A stretch of DNA of 64,000 bases from Blastobasis lacticolella (taxonomy: Eukaryota; Arthropoda; Insecta; Lepidoptera; Blastobasidae): contig LR990049.1 in the NCBI GenBank assembly GCA_905147135.1, positions 9,441,428 to 9,505,427 of the forward strand. The letters are read 5' to 3'. Shown here in pieces: positions 63,521 through 64,000 of the stretch. A program made the translations under genes and the position numbers. The notes under the pieces are model-generated. The model was not told the DNA's origin. It saw only the letters and a list, made by a program, of their open reading frames with translations, and made no database searches. Each line of letters starts with the position of its first letter. Position 1 is the first letter of the stretch.

Positions 63521-64000
63521 TAAGACCATACAAATAGATAACATAGCATAGCATAACATAGACTTATTTAATGACATAAGCATCAGCTAAGATAGGATTT
63601 TATACTTAATAGTCTGTGCTTGCGGGGAAATAGGACCACCCCATCTGTATGAAAGTCTTGATATGACGTAAAAAAAGTTGCAAACAACTAGTAAAGTAGG
63701 TGATGAAAATTTGTATGGGAACTTGCTCGGTCACCCACAACCGCGTAGTAACCACCCGGTTCTCAAGTTATATGAAATTTGTCCACGCGGACGAAGTCGC
63801 GGGCAAAAGCTAGTGTTACATATACCAACCCGATATTGTAATCAATCTGTCTGTCTATAGCTGTAAAACAAATCATAATATTTACATCTGAGAGACTGAA
63901 TGAAGTTCGTTTTTACAGTTAAGTACCTACGATAAGAAACTGGGAAAATATATTTTAGATAATAACCACGCTTGTTTAAAACATAACGCTGTTTGTTACA

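Larger units (their letters stand above)
62535..63814 (+). mobile_element. Helitron-like element remains with nested insertions
   Basis: The left part (AAGCTGAAGAGATTCTTTG, TTTGTTTGTCCGAAACCACT, AAATCGATT) and the right end (CCACGCGGACGAAGTCGCGG, then GCAAAAGCTAG before T) match the two ends of a non-autonomous Helitron-like repeat common in Lepidoptera. Between them lies RTE LINE material. Whether both ends belong to one original element is inferred. Confidence 0.45.

Overview
The window looks like nuclear DNA of an insect, most probably a moth or butterfly. It is AT-rich with short GC-rich coding exons, GT-AG introns of 0.1-8 kb, and a dense load of LINE, SINE, MITE and Helitron-like relics of kinds common in Lepidoptera. 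I see no bacterial-style operons, no CRISPR and no viral genes. The species call is an inference from repeat style and protein similarity recalled from memory; no search was run.

Two conserved genes anchor the window and face each other tail to tail. On the + strand, eleven exons from 19259 to 39030 encode 652 residues of alpha-catulin (CTNNAL1, vinculin/alpha-catenin superfamily). The reading phase agrees at every junction. The amino-terminal exons are upstream, either outside the window or not recognised in 1-19258. On the - strand, nine exons from 57620 down to 46215 encode 549 residues of a septin of the Peanut/SEPT7 type, complete except for the initiating exon. The two stop codons are 7.2 kb apart. 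The best poly(A) signals (43888 on +, 43986 on -) suggest that long 3' UTRs almost meet near 43.9 kb. A lone ATG exon candidate on the + strand at 59151 may begin a third gene.

The most complete mobile element is a LINE on the - strand at about 4393-10380. It has ORF1 (DUF4780-like), then ORF2 with endonuclease, reverse transcriptase, RNase H and a CCHC knuckle. The ORFs overlap by 23 nt, the tail is a GATA/TATC microsatellite, and an 8-bp candidate target duplication flanks the element. Each ORF carries one apparent frameshift. The other repeats record layered insertions: a hAT-type element (30123-30897) with a perfect 8-bp duplication that contains a tRNA-Gly-derived SINE with its own duplication; a 5'-truncated LINE tail with a perfect 13-bp duplication (2238-2348); a MITE split by a second element with an 11-bp duplication (55735-55994); RTE-like LINE relics; and three copies of a SINE-like family whose tail matches LINE tails elsewhere in the window.

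Local structure worth notice includes tandem partial copies of the septin penultimate exon (46892-47215), a three-unit minisatellite of about 150 bp in a septin intron (56778-57227), a 162-bp tandem duplication (61612-61931), and an in-frame candidate alternative terminal exon of catulin (37778-38068). I found no convincing new multi-gene system; the interest lies in gene structure and nested mobile-element history.
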